Source: Collinsella aerofaciens
GTDB lineage: Bacteria > Actinomycetota > Coriobacteriia > Coriobacteriales > Coriobacteriaceae
Reading direction: 5' to 3'
Assembly (NCBI RefSeq): GCF_009876115.1
Contig: NZ_WWSY01000003.1
Coordinates: forward strand, 1 to 64,000
Length of the DNA stretch: 64,000 nt
Positions 20,516-29,615 of the stretch are shown here, piece after piece; position 1 is the stretch's first letter, and each line of letters starts with the position of its first letter. Both the position numbers and the translations under genes were made by a program. A model generated the notes under the pieces. That model had not been told where the DNA came from. It did no database searches and saw only the letters and a program-made list of their open reading frames with translations.

Positions 20516-20710
20516 TTTTTATACGGGGTGAACGGCATACACATATACTTCACGCATGGTACACTTTGACTTAATAAAGTGTATCTACGTGCTTAAACGC
20601 CTTTTTAACCGGAAAATCAATTGGAACTAATCTTTCTTGAACCACCCTCAATTTGCATATTTCACGCAAAGGTATGAATAGAATTCGCAATTCTTGCTAT
20701 GTCTCAACCA

Positions 20711-20749
20711 TTTTGATTTTTATTCAGAAAAAAGTTCGTCCTATTCATT
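20711..20749. promoter_or_regulatory. Paired ATTCA half-sites, possible ArgR boxes (arcA copy 1)
   Basis: TATTCA occurs at 20721 and 20742, a 21-base step that matches tandem 18-bp ARG boxes with a 3-base gap. Only the right half of each box fits the ArgR consensus. The same pair, with the same 21-base step and nearly the same distance to the start codon, precedes arcA copy 2. Confidence 0.3.
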
Positions 20750-20883
20750 TTTAGCAACCAGGCTACCGTTTACCAGACGTTGGATACCGTTCACCGGAAG
20801 CTCAGTATACGGCCCCTCGGATACCCCGTCTGTTTTGCGTCCCTATTTGTAACAACTTGACTTTTTCGGCGGTAAAGATAAAC

Positions 20884-20912
20884 AGACCCGCTCCCCCAAA
20901 GGGAGCGGGTCT
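20884..20912 (-). terminator. Terminator after the aminotransferase gene
   Basis: AGACCCGCTCCC (20884-20895) pairs with GGGAGCGGGTCT (20901-20912), followed on the minus strand by GTTTATC. A second hairpin, CGAGGGCC/GGCCCTCG, lies at 20926-20953, nearer the stop. Confidence 0.7.
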
Positions 20913-20967
20913 ACATTCGGTACATCGAGGGCCCAGTAAGGTTTAGGCCCTCGAAAGCCTCAAATGG

Positions 20968-22092
20968 CTAGCGATCGAACTCGGTCAGCGCCTCGCCCAG
21001 AAGCCTCAGGCCCTCGCGAAGAACGTCCTCGCTCGCGCAGTAACCCAGGCGCGCGCCGCAGGGAAGCTCAAAGCGGCTGCCGGGAACCAACAGCACTCCC
21101 CTCTCGACCAGCAGGCGCTTGCAGAACTCCTCATCGTCCTCGGGAATATCCAGCTGGATAAACGAGGTGGACACGCCCTGCGGCGCCGTCCAGGAAACGC
21201 GGTGCCGCGTATCGATCCAAGCCTGCGCGATATCGCGATTGCCAAACACGATCTTGCGGTTGCGCTCGAGAATCTTGTCCTTGTGCTCGAGCACATAGGT
21301 CGCCAGGGCGTCGTTGAACACGCCGCCGCAGATCATGGTGTAATCGCGATAAGTGCGGATACGGTTGGATACCTCTTCGTCTGCCACGACCCAGCCCACG
21401 CGTGCCGCAGGCGTCGAATAGGTCTTGGAGACCGAGTTGGTGACAATGGCCTTCTCGTACACATCGGCCATCGACATAAAGGCCTCGGTGTTCTCAAGCG
21501 GCAGGTACACCTCGTCGCACAGCACATAGGCGCCCACCGAGCGGGCGATCTCGGCAATCTGGCCGAGTGTATCGGCATCGAGCACCGTGCCGATGGGGTT
21601 CGATGCGTTGTTGATGCAGATGAGCTTGGTGGTGGGGCGAACTAGACGCTTGAGCTCCTCGATATCGGGCTTCCAGCCGAGCTCCACGCGAAGCTCCCAG
21701 TACTCGACCTCGGCGCCCAGCGTGCGCGGAATCTCGTAGAGCGGCGCATAGGTAGGCCACTCGGCAATCACATGGTCGCCGGGCTCGACCACGGCCATAA
21801 TGGCGTTGAGGTTCGCACCCGTGCAGCCGTTGGTCTGCAGGATGTGGTCGGGATTGACCTCGCGGCGATACAGTTTGGCGACCTCAGCCTTAAAGTCGGG
21901 CGAACCCTCGATCCAGCCGTAGTTCATCTTCTCGCGGTCCAGGCGCTCATAGAACGTAGCGCCATCCTGCTCGTCGAGCGCACGCAGCTCGCCCATGGTA
22001 AGCGAGGAGATCGTCGACTGGGCGATATCCCACGTAGCGCTCTTCTCCCAAACGTTGAGCCATTCCTCAACGCCAATTGTCTTGATATCCAT
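20968..22092 (-). CDS. PLP-dependent class I/II aminotransferase
   Basis: The 374-residue protein is a fold-type I PLP enzyme. It shows the substrate-binding NNASNPIGT segment, the cofactor aspartate and tyrosine in VLCDEVYLPL, and the Schiff-base lysine in SVSKTYSTPAARVGW, with the C-terminal arginine region LPCGARLGY. I start at 22092, where AAGGAG is eight bases upstream. It lies between the two arcA copies on the same strand, so a role in using arginine- or ornithine-derived amino groups is possible, but its substrate cannot be read from sequence. Confidence 0.85.
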   Translation of the reverse strand: MDIKTIGVEEWLNVWEKSATWDIAQSTISSLTMGELRALDEQDGATFYERLDREKMNYGWIEGSPDFKAEVAKLYRREVNPDHILQTNGCTGANLNAIMAVVEPGDHVIAEWPTYAPLYEIPRTLGAEVEYWELRVELGWKPDIEELKRLVRPTTKLICINNASNPIGTVLDADTLGQIAEIARSVGAYVLCDEVYLPLENTEAFMSMADVYEKAIVTNSVSKTYSTPAARVGWVVADEEVSNRIRTYRDYTMICGGVFNDALATYVLEHKDKILERNRKIVFGNRDIAQAWIDTRHRVSWTAPQGVSTSFIQLDIPEDDEEFCKRLLVERGVLLVPGSRFELPCGARLGYCASEDVLREGLRLLGEALTEFDR

Positions 22093-22150
22093 GGCCAAGC
22101 TCCTTACAAAAGCAGTCATCCAATCGTGCTGACGTTCCTAATACAAGAAT

Positions 22151-22178
22151 GGGGCGGTGCGAATACCCGCACCGCCCC
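22151..22178 (-). terminator. Hairpin between arcA copy 2 and the aminotransferase
   Basis: GGGGCGGTGCG (22151-22161) pairs perfectly with CGCACCGCCCC (22168-22178). It lies downstream of arcA copy 2 and upstream of the aminotransferase start. The U-tract is poor, so it may only attenuate. Confidence 0.55.
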
Positions 22179-22241
22179 AATGGGAGACATCTAATGGCAG
22201 CTAGATGTATGTATTAAGACCTGTATGGGTCCTTGAAGACC

Positions 22242-23483
22242 TTAGAGGTCCTCGCGCCAGAAGGGCATGCTCATGCAGCGCGGGCCGCCGCGGCCGCGGG
22301 AGAGCTCGGCGGAGGGCACGACGAGAAGGTCCAGGCCCTCCTTGTACAGCACGTCGTTGGTGACGGTGTTGCGGGCGTAGACGCAGATCTTGCCGGGCTC
22401 GACGCACAGGGTGTTGGAGCCGTCGTTCCACTGCTCGCGGGAGGCCGCGATCGGGTCGCCGCCGCCGCAGGGGATCAGCTTGACCTGGTCGACGCCGGTG
22501 GCGTCCTCCAGGACGTGCTCGAGGGTGTCCTCGATCAGGCGGATGTTCACGTCGCCCGGGTTCTTGCCGGCGGTCAGCTCGTAGACGCGCAGGGTGCCCA
22601 TGATGGCGGGGTGGATCGTGAACTTATCGACGTCGATCTGGGTGAAGACCGTGTCGAGGTGCATGAAGGCGCGCGAGACCGGGATGTCGAAGGCCAGGAT
22701 GCGCTCGACCTTGGAGTCGGAGTTCCAGAAGATGTTCTGGGCCATGACGTCGATAGCGGCGGCCTGGGTGCGCTGGGAGATGCCGACGGCGAGGGTCTTC
22801 TCGTTGATGTTCAGCACGTCGCCGCCCTCGGTGTGGAACTGGCAGTCGCGGCGGAAGTACAGCGAGACGTCCTTGTAGTCGGGGTGGTACTTGAAGACGT
22901 ACTTGCCGTACAGGGTCTCGCGGTTGCGGGTGACCGAGTACATGCGGTTGAGGTTGACGCCCTCGCCGACGACCGCGAACGGGTCGCGGGTGAAGTAGAG
23001 GTTGGGCATCGGGTCGATGATCAGGTCGGACTCGGACTCGGAGTTGACCAGGGAGTCGAGGGTCGTGGACGCCGTGAGGGGCATGTCGATCTCGGCCTTG
23101 GTCATGCCGGCCATGGTCTTCTTGACGAACTCGAGGTTGTCCTCGATGGAGTCCAGCTTCTCGCGGACGATCTGCGGCATGTGCTGGCCGCGGATGCCGG
23201 CCTCGGCGATGTACTGGTCGGTGAACTCGGCGCGGGCGCCGGGGACCTGGTCGAACACCTCGGCGACGAGGTTCTCCAGGTAGAGGACCTCCACGCCCTG
23301 GTCCCTCAGGATCTGGGCGAAGGTGTCGTGCTCCTGCTGCGCGACCTCCAGGAACGGGACGTCGTCGAACAGGAGTCGCTCGAGCTCGTCGGGCGGCAGG
23401 TTGAGGAGCTCGTCGCCGGGACGGTGCAGGCAGACCTTCCTGAGCTTGCCGATCTCGGAAGGCACGTGCAGACCTTTCGTCAT
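22242..23483 (-). CDS. arcA: Arginine deiminase, copy 2
   Basis: The product is identical in all 413 residues to arcA copy 1 at 19146-20387, with the same catalytic Cys403 and ribosome site GGTAGGAGGCC. The match stops close to the stop codon on one side (CTTAGAGGTCC) and about 30 bases before the start codon on the other; further upstream only short blocks are shared. This copy stands alone, not followed by arcB, and is separated from the aminotransferase by a hairpin. Gene dosage or separate regulation of arginine catabolism is a plausible purpose. Confidence 0.97.
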   Translation of the reverse strand: MTKGLHVPSEIGKLRKVCLHRPGDELLNLPPDELERLLFDDVPFLEVAQQEHDTFAQILRDQGVEVLYLENLVAEVFDQVPGARAEFTDQYIAEAGIRGQHMPQIVREKLDSIEDNLEFVKKTMAGMTKAEIDMPLTASTTLDSLVNSESESDLIIDPMPNLYFTRDPFAVVGEGVNLNRMYSVTRNRETLYGKYVFKYHPDYKDVSLYFRRDCQFHTEGGDVLNINEKTLAVGISQRTQAAAIDVMAQNIFWNSDSKVERILAFDIPVSRAFMHLDTVFTQIDVDKFTIHPAIMGTLRVYELTAGKNPGDVNIRLIEDTLEHVLEDATGVDQVKLIPCGGGDPIAASREQWNDGSNTLCVEPGKICVYARNTVTNDVLYKEGLDLLVVPSAELSRGRGGPRCMSMPFWREDL

Positions 23484-23567
23484 GGCCTCCTACCTTTCTT
23501 TCGGGCCTTACTGGCCGAATGTATCAGCGCCCCTCCGTATGGGACGCTGCTTGCTGACAGCACTAGT

Positions 23568-23611
23568 TATATCCAAAAACCACCCGCAATTCCACCTCGC
23601 CCCCGAACGGT
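23568..23611 (-). promoter_or_regulatory. Conserved arcA promoter block, copy 2
   Basis: TATATCCAAAA (23568-23578) and TTCCACCTCGCCCCCGAACG (from 23590) lie at the same 85- and 107-base distances from the start codon as in copy 1. Conservation of the blocks with divergence between them argues that they are functional promoter or operator elements. Confidence 0.55.
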
Positions 23612-23808
23612 CAGCAAAGTGCGATGAACGGTATATCGCATATGATTCCCCCATGATGCACTTCAGTTTCGTAAAGCAGATTTTCCTAGGTAAACGTTAT
23701 TTTTTTCTAGTAATTCAAGACGAAACACTCAAAGTTATCCATGATTCAAAAATGCATAGCGAAAACGGTTTTCTGCATATAAATGATGCTTGCCCTCGAT
23801 TCGACCTA

Positions 23809-23847
23809 CATTCGATTATATTCAGCTTGCTATCATTCTTATTCATA
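23809..23847. promoter_or_regulatory. Paired ATTCA half-sites, possible ArgR boxes (arcA copy 2)
   Basis: TATTCA at 23819 and 23840 keep the 21-base step seen upstream of copy 1 and lie 336 bases from the start codon (334 in copy 1). The left halves of the boxes are poor, so binding by ArgR is a suggestion only. Confidence 0.3.
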
Positions 23848-24035
23848 CATTCTCACCAGTTGAGTGAGGATATAAATCGCTTACTCAAAGCACCGGACGT
23901 TAGTGCTTCGGCTCGTCAGCGTTAGAAGTAGGTAAAGATACCGTTCGCACAATACGTCCGTGCCGCAAGTCGACTAAATTGAGACAATAGAGAATAGTGT
24001 TAGGCTACCGTCCCCTGCGGGGACTGAACGGACAG

Positions 24036-26432
24036 ATGAATATGCCGAGCAAAATCGAAAAAAAGCAAGCCGCCGCAAAGCTGCGCAAACCGCCGCGCGA
24101 CTTCTCGTACACGCAGAACCGAGAGCTCAGCTGGCTGCGCTTTGACAACCGCGTGCTCGACGAGGCTTTTGATGAGTCCGTGCCGCTGTTCGAGCGCCTT
24201 AAGTTCGTCTCGATCTTCGAGTCAAACCTCGATGAGTTCCTCATGGTGCGCGTGGGTGGCCTGTCCGACCTGGCCGAGCTCAAAAAGCAACCCGTCGACA
24301 ACAAGAGCAATATGACCGCCTCCGAACAGGTCGATGCTGTCATGGCAGAGCTGCCCGGGCTCCTTACCCGTTGGGAGTCCATCTTTAAGAGCATCGAAGG
24401 CAAGCTCGACACCCTGGGCGTTCACCGCGCGCGTGTCGATTCGCTTACGCCCGAGGAACGCACCTTTGTCACCCGTTACTTCCAGGCCTACGTGTCGCCG
24501 GTCATCTCACCGCTGGTGATCGACCCGCGCCACCCCTTCCCCAACCTGCGCAACGGCGCGCTCTACCTGGCCTGCGGCCTGGACGGCGTCACCGACGAGG
24601 AAAGTCTGCTGGGCCTGATCGAGATTCCCGCCTCGATGAACCGCGTGGTCGAGATCCCCTCGCCCACCGGCACCTACTCCTACATTCTGCTCGAGGACGT
24701 CATCCTCGCCTGCCTGGACAGTTGCTTTGGCTCCTATAAGCCGCTCGACCGCGCACTCATCCGCGTCACCCGCAACGCCGACATCGATCCGGACGGCGAG
24801 GGCGTCGAGGAGGAAGAGGACTACCGCCAGCATATGAAGCGCATCCTCAAGAAGCGCCTGCGCCTGCAGCCGGTAGTGCTCGCCGTCTCGGGCTCACTCG
24901 AAAAAGCAACGCTCAAGACCATCCGCAAAGCGCTCGAGCTCTCGCGTCGCTCGGTCTTTACCTGCGATATCCCGCTCGACCTGGGCTATGTCTTTGGCAT
25001 CGAGGGCAAGATTCCCGAGCATCTGCGCAACGAGCTGCTCTTTACGCCGTTTAAGCCGCAGCCCAACCCCACCATCGATATGGCCCGCTCCATCCGCGAG
25101 CAGGTACTTCAGCACGACAAGCTGCTCTTTTATCCCTATGAGGCCATGAACCCCTTCCTGGATCTGGTGCACGAGGCCGCCTACGACCCCGAGTGCATCT
25201 CGCTGCGCATCACGCTCTACCGCGTGGCCAAGCAGAGCCGCCTGTGCGAGTCGCTGATCGATGCCGCCGAGAACGGCAAAGAGGTTACGGTGCTCATGGA
25301 GCTCCGCGCCCGCTTCGACGAGCAGAACAACATCGAGTGGGCCGAGCGCCTGGAAGAGGCAGGCTGCACCGTCATCTACGGCTCCGAAGGCTTTAAGTGC
25401 CACTCCAAGATCTGCCAGCTCACCTATCGCGAGGGCATGGCGCTTACACGCCTGACGCTGTTGGGCACCGGCAACTTTAACGAGAAGACGGCCAAACTCT
25501 ACAGCGACTTTATGCTCATGACCGCCCATCCCGGCATCGGCGAGGACGCCAACTTGTTCTTCCGCAACCTGTCGCTGGGCAACCTGCGCGGCGATTACCG
25601 CTTCCTGGGCGTGGCGCCGGTCGGCCTGAAGCCGCTCATCATGCGCGGCCTGGATCGCGAGATCCAGCGCGCCCTCGCTGGCGAGCCCGCCCGTGTGTTC
25701 TTTAAGCTCAACTCGCTCACCGACCGCGAGGTCATCGACAAGATCGCCGAGGCATCGTGCGCAGGAGTCCGCGTGGACATGATTATCCGCGGCATCTCGT
25801 GCCTCAAGCCGGGCGTTCCGGGCAAGACTGAGAACGTGCATGTCCGTTCTATCGTCGGACGCTTTTTGGAGCATGCGCGCGTTTACGCCTTTGGCGTGGA
25901 CTCGGACATGATCTATCTGAGCTCGGCCGACATGATGACGCGCAACACCGAGCACCGCGTGGAGATCGCTTTCCCCGTGCTCGACCCCACCTGCCGCGCC
26001 CTGGTGCACGAGTACATGGGCATGCAGCTGCGCGACAACGTGAAGGCCCGCAGCCTCACGAGCGACGGCACCTGGGTCCCCGTGGAGCGTGCAGAGGGTG
26101 AGAAACCTTTCAACTCGCAGGAAGCCCTGCTGGAGCGTGCCTATCGCAACGCCGAGCCCGCCGCCGAGGCAAAGCCCGCCCCTGCTCCTGAACCGCAAGC
26201 GGCCACACCCGAGGTCCAGAAGGTCCAGGCGACCGTCATTGAGCCCGAGCCTGCACCTGCACCTCAGCCCGAGCCGCAGGTCACCAAGCCCGCACCCGAG
26301 ACGAGCGCCCGCCGCGAGAAGCCCGCTGGCAAGACCAAGGCCATCGAGCGCCATCGCCCCGGTCGTGTGCGCATGGGACTGGGCCTGATCGGCCTGGGTC
26401 TTAAGACGCTCATTACCGGCAAGACGAAATAG
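24036..26432 (+). CDS. ppk1: Polyphosphate kinase 1
   Basis: Ppk1 makes inorganic polyphosphate from ATP, reversibly. The 798-residue protein has the N-terminal motif NRELSWLRFDNRVLDEA, the head domain, and two phospholipase-D-like catalytic domains with the phosphorylated histidine in KCHSKICQL and the ATP-site GTGNFNEKTAKLYSD. After the core, about 90 residues rich in Pro, Ala and Glu, then a basic tail, extend the usual 700-residue length. The start is uncertain: ATG at 24036 or 24042; the ribosome site is weak. Confidence 0.94.
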   Translation: MNMPSKIEKKQAAAKLRKPPRDFSYTQNRELSWLRFDNRVLDEAFDESVPLFERLKFVSIFESNLDEFLMVRVGGLSDLAELKKQPVDNKSNMTASEQVDAVMAELPGLLTRWESIFKSIEGKLDTLGVHRARVDSLTPEERTFVTRYFQAYVSPVISPLVIDPRHPFPNLRNGALYLACGLDGVTDEESLLGLIEIPASMNRVVEIPSPTGTYSYILLEDVILACLDSCFGSYKPLDRALIRVTRNADIDPDGEGVEEEEDYRQHMKRILKKRLRLQPVVLAVSGSLEKATLKTIRKALELSRRSVFTCDIPLDLGYVFGIEGKIPEHLRNELLFTPFKPQPNPTIDMARSIREQVLQHDKLLFYPYEAMNPFLDLVHEAAYDPECISLRITLYRVAKQSRLCESLIDAAENGKEVTVLMELRARFDEQNNIEWAERLEEAGCTVIYGSEGFKCHSKICQLTYREGMALTRLTLLGTGNFNEKTAKLYSDFMLMTAHPGIGEDANLFFRNLSLGNLRGDYRFLGVAPVGLKPLIMRGLDREIQRALAGEPARVFFKLNSLTDREVIDKIAEASCAGVRVDMIIRGISCLKPGVPGKTENVHVRSIVGRFLEHARVYAFGVDSDMIYLSSADMMTRNTEHRVEIAFPVLDPTCRALVHEYMGMQLRDNVKARSLTSDGTWVPVERAEGEKPFNSQEALLERAYRNAEPAAEAKPAPAPEPQAATPEVQKVQATVIEPEPAPAPQPEPQVTKPAPETSARREKPAGKTKAIERHRPGRVRMGLGLIGLGLKTLITGKTK

Positions 26433-26456
26433 TTGTTTGTAGAAGCAGTTTGTAGA

Positions 26457-26499
26457 AGCGCCCCGCATTCGAGGAAAGCCTCGGATGCGGGGCGCTTTT
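26457..26499 (+). terminator. Terminator after ppk1
   Basis: An 18-base pair of arms starting AGCGCCCCGCAT (26457) and ending GCGGGGCGCT (26496) is followed by TTTTC, a strong intrinsic terminator about 25 bases past the ppk1 stop. Confidence 0.85.
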
Positions 26500-26545
26500 C
26501 CCTGCTACCATGGTGCGAACAACAACACGAATGACAGGCAGGAAT

Positions 26546-27859
26546 ATGAAGCTCACTATAGAATCGATGACCTACGGCGCCGACGGGCTGGCGCACGCCG
26601 ACAACGGCAAAGCCGTCTTTGTGCAGGGTGCCGTGGCAGGCGACACCGTCGAGGCCGAGGTCGTACAGGACGGCAAGTCGTTCATGCGCGCCCGCACCAC
26701 CGAGATTCTGGAGCCAAGCCCCGATCGCATCCAGCCTCCCTGCCCCTTCGTTGGCATCTGCGGCGGCTGCTCGTGGGGTAATCTCTCACGCACGGCACAG
26801 CTCGCCGCCAAGGAGCAAAACCTGCGCTCCACGCTCGAGCGCATTGGCAAGTTCGCTCCTGAGCAGGTCGATGAGTTGGTACAGCCCATCCGCCACACCA
26901 AGGACGACTGGGGCTACCGCAACAAAATCGAACTCGAGCCGACCGTCGTTAACGGCCGCGTTCGCCTTGGCATGCACGGCGTCGACCCCAGCAAGATCGT
27001 GACCGTCGATTCGTGCCCGCTGTTCGATAAGCGTTTTCCCAAGGCGCTCAAATCGGTCGTCGGCGCGCTCAACTATCTGAGCGGCAGCCACGACCTGGGC
27101 CTCGAGCGCGTGGGCATTCGCGCATCGCGCCGCACCAAAGCGCTCGAGGTCGCGCTCTGGACGCCCACGGGTTCCTTTCCGCGCTCACAGGTCTCGCGCG
27201 TTCTGGCAGACGCCGCACACCCCACGAGCGTAGTGCGCGTCATGAGCAAGGGCGAGAAGAAGGCCCGCCGCGTCTCTAAGGTGGAGATGCTCGCCGGTGA
27301 GGGCTCCTGGACCGAGAATATCGCCGAAGGCCAGATGCGTTTGTCTGCTCCGTCGTTTTTCCAAGTCAATACCAAGGGCGCCGAGATTTTGATTGAGCTC
27401 GTTATGGACGCCCTCGACCCGCAGGAAGACGAACTGGCCGTGGACCTGTACTGCGGTGCCGGCACCTTTACCCTGCCGCTCGCCCGCCGCTGTGATTTTG
27501 TCGCCGCCGTCGAAGCCTATGGCCCGGCCGTGCGCGACCTGCGTCGCAACCTGGAGATCAACAAGCTCGATAACGTCGACGTCATCGGCGGCGACGCGGT
27601 GCGCGAGTTCCCCGATCAGGACGCCGACGTCTTGGTGGTCGACCCGCCGCGTGCGGGCCTCGCCCCTGAGGCGATCGACCTCATCGCGAGCACGAGCGCC
27701 CGCGATGTCGCCTACGTGAGCTGCGACCCGGCAACTCTGGCCCGCGACCTCAAACGCTTTGTCGAGGAGGGCACCTTCTCCCCCGTCAAGATCACGCCGG
27801 TCGACCTATTCCCGCAAACCTTCCACTGCGAAACCGTCATCCACCTCAAGCGCAACTAA
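26546..27859 (+). CDS. TrmA/RlmD-family RNA m5U methyltransferase
   Basis: This 437-residue enzyme methylates C5 of a uridine in rRNA or tRNA with SAM. It has an N-terminal TRAM domain (about 1-55), the iron-sulfur cysteine cluster CPFVGICGGCSWG near residue 65, the SAM loop DLYCGAGTFTLPLA, VVDPPRAGL and the catalytic cysteine in YVSCDPATLARDL near the end. I start at 26546, with AGGCAGG just upstream. Whether the target is 23S rRNA U1939 (RlmD), U747 or another site cannot be decided from sequence. Confidence 0.9.
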   Translation: MKLTIESMTYGADGLAHADNGKAVFVQGAVAGDTVEAEVVQDGKSFMRARTTEILEPSPDRIQPPCPFVGICGGCSWGNLSRTAQLAAKEQNLRSTLERIGKFAPEQVDELVQPIRHTKDDWGYRNKIELEPTVVNGRVRLGMHGVDPSKIVTVDSCPLFDKRFPKALKSVVGALNYLSGSHDLGLERVGIRASRRTKALEVALWTPTGSFPRSQVSRVLADAAHPTSVVRVMSKGEKKARRVSKVEMLAGEGSWTENIAEGQMRLSAPSFFQVNTKGAEILIELVMDALDPQEDELAVDLYCGAGTFTLPLARRCDFVAAVEAYGPAVRDLRRNLEINKLDNVDVIGGDAVREFPDQDADVLVVDPPRAGLAPEAIDLIASTSARDVAYVSCDPATLARDLKRFVEEGTFSPVKITPVDLFPQTFHCETVIHLKRN

Positions 27860-27871
27860 CCGCATGATGAG

Positions 27872-27907
27872 AGCGGGCCCGCGTGCGTAACTGCACACGG
27901 GCCCGCT
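27872..27907. terminator. Bidirectional terminator between convergent genes
   Basis: AGCGGGCCCGCGTGC (27872-27886) pairs with GCACACGGGCCCGCT (27893-27907), with TTTA following on the plus strand. It separates the methyltransferase gene from the DUF6020 gene, whose stop at 27908 immediately follows. Confidence 0.75.
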
Positions 27908-29611
27908 TTATTCGGTCGATGCAACGCTGGCAAAAGTCATCGCTGCACTCACGGGCAGCCAGAACAACAACGGCAGAAGGTAGCGCATCGACTCGGTCGT
28001 GTATGACGTCGGCGAGATCCAAAGGACAAGGTTTGCCGCGACAAGCGGTGCCATCAGATAGAGTTTCTGGGGCGCACGACGTTTTATCTCCAACAGCAGA
28101 AAAGCCATACCCCAGGTTGACCAAAACGCCTTGGCGCCGACAAGCATGCCGACCGGCGTCGACTGAAACCATGCGACGAGCGACTCGACACTGCGGCCCA
28201 AGGTCGCATCGGACCAGCTCAATCCCAGGTCCCGCGAGCGGGGAAACACATGGCTCACGTTGTGCCCGTCGACAGGAGTCACATAGGGCGACAGGGCCTC
28301 GCTTCCCGCCACCGGCATGGCATACCAGCCAATCTGCACTCCCAGATACGCCTTAAGATAACAAAGTGGATGTTGCAGGAACCCCGCTGCCCACGCGCCA
28401 AAATAGGCTGCAAAATCGAGCTCGTCGGCCTTACCAAACGTGGGGTCTTTAACGGAGTCGGTTAAAAACCACGTGTAGTTGTTCTTACCATCCTCCCCGA
28501 TGGCGCGCTCGATCTCTTGACGCTGCCATTCCGGAAGCTCGTCCCCGTGGTCACGCATCAGCAACGCGGACTGCTGAAACATGAGACCGTAGACCTCCTG
28601 CTTGCCACCCGGCTCGCACCCCAAAGCTGGAAGCACGGCCCTGGGCATAAGGACCGTCATAAACAGAGAAGCGCCGACTGCCATTGCCGCAACGACAACT
28701 CGCCCGCGCCGATCCGTTACCTTGAAGAACACGACAACCAGGACAATCAGCACGAGAATCAGGCCGGTCTTACGCGTCAGCGAAACCAGAAGCAGAAGTG
28801 CAACGTATACAGCAAGGAAACCGGGAGCCCTCAGGAGTTGCCTCTTCGAACGCATGACCTCAATGGAAGCAACCGAGAACAGCAGGAAAAACGGCAGGGA
28901 GGTGGAATCCTTCGCCACGGCCGAGGCATAAATGGGAAGGTGCCAATACAGGCACAGAAGCGCTAGCAGTGCCAGGCAAACGCCACGTCCGCCGCCCATG
29001 CGGCGTACCAAAACAAGGCAGCACGCCAAGGCACACGCCGTCAGAAACGCCTGTACCAGGCAGAAGGCGTACACCCCAGCATCAACGCTTCCCAGCATAC
29101 GGCCCAGGTCGGTAAACCATCCGTACAGATAGGTATCAAGTATTGGATGGTGATCGGTAACGGCGCCCTCCGACAACGCGTTGGGCAGTCCGTTGTACTG
29201 TAAGAGTTGCTGGCGAGTATCCCACCAGATCACGCCCGGGAACAGCAAGACCAGCAGCGGGGCCCAACAGGCGTAGATGATTGCGCCCAGTTTTATGATT
29301 CCGCCGAATGCGTACGTCTTCGGGATGCCAGAGAACGCCATGTCGCACAAGCTATCAAACCATCCAGCATGGTCTTGCCGAGGGACGTCAACAGCACCTT
29401 TGCGTCCCACCAGGAACCGATCGATCAGATAGTCGCCAAGCATAAACGCTGCGCAGAAAAAGGCGATATACCCCAAGACATGGACCAAGTAGATAGGGTT
29501 GCAAGAGAATCCCACAGTATCGCGAAACATATCCGCAATGGTCGCGAGCACCGCCAAGATGCCCGCGACCATCAGCATGTCGCGATTCTGTTTTAATCGC
29601 TCCACCGGCAT
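27908..29611 (-). CDS. DUF6020-type multi-pass membrane protein
   Basis: The 567-residue protein has about 12-13 hydrophobic segments and large polar loops. Features such as FPGVIWWDTRQQLLQYNGLP, TDHHPILDTYLYGW and the loop with KDSTSLPFFLLF resemble the DUF6020 family, whose fold is like GT-C glycosyltransferases using lipid-linked sugars. The acidic and His residues in the first outer loop (WWDTRQQ; DHHP) fit a GT-C active site, but no donor or acceptor is known. It starts four bases after the beta-propeller gene and so is co-transcribed with it. Confidence 0.7.
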   Translation of the reverse strand: MPVERLKQNRDMLMVAGILAVLATIADMFRDTVGFSCNPIYLVHVLGYIAFFCAAFMLGDYLIDRFLVGRKGAVDVPRQDHAGWFDSLCDMAFSGIPKTYAFGGIIKLGAIIYACWAPLLVLLFPGVIWWDTRQQLLQYNGLPNALSEGAVTDHHPILDTYLYGWFTDLGRMLGSVDAGVYAFCLVQAFLTACALACCLVLVRRMGGGRGVCLALLALLCLYWHLPIYASAVAKDSTSLPFFLLFSVASIEVMRSKRQLLRAPGFLAVYVALLLLVSLTRKTGLILVLIVLVVVFFKVTDRRGRVVVAAMAVGASLFMTVLMPRAVLPALGCEPGGKQEVYGLMFQQSALLMRDHGDELPEWQRQEIERAIGEDGKNNYTWFLTDSVKDPTFGKADELDFAAYFGAWAAGFLQHPLCYLKAYLGVQIGWYAMPVAGSEALSPYVTPVDGHNVSHVFPRSRDLGLSWSDATLGRSVESLVAWFQSTPVGMLVGAKAFWSTWGMAFLLLEIKRRAPQKLYLMAPLVAANLVLWISPTSYTTESMRYLLPLLFWLPVSAAMTFASVASTE

Positions 29612-29615
29612 GCGC

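Larger units (their letters stand above)
20388..20967. other. arcA copy 1 upstream region
   Basis: These 580 bases hold no gene. Near arcA is a promoter block shared with arcA copy 2. Further up is AT-rich DNA with two ATTCA half-sites 21 bases apart (20722, 20743) and an inverted TTTGC/GCAAA pair (about 20653-20671). At the far end are two hairpins that belong to the aminotransferase gene. Confidence 0.6.
23484..24035. other. arcA copy 2 / ppk divergent interval
   Basis: The 552 bases between the divergent arcA copy 2 and polyphosphate kinase hold no gene I can support. The arcA half keeps the promoter blocks of copy 1. The middle is AT-rich and carries paired ATTCA half-sites (23820, 23841). 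A 90-codon frame at 23653-23925 on the plus strand has no ribosome site. Confidence 0.55.

Noticed and set aside
23653..23925. A 90-codon frame in the AT-rich DNA between arcA copy 2 and ppk1
   Set aside because: No ribosome site, no codon bias like the neighbours, and it covers the conserved half-sites upstream of arcA. It could be real but I cannot support it.
24894..26468. A 524-codon minus-strand frame over ppk1
   Set aside because: Antisense shadow of ppk1; Gly/Leu/His-rich without motif.
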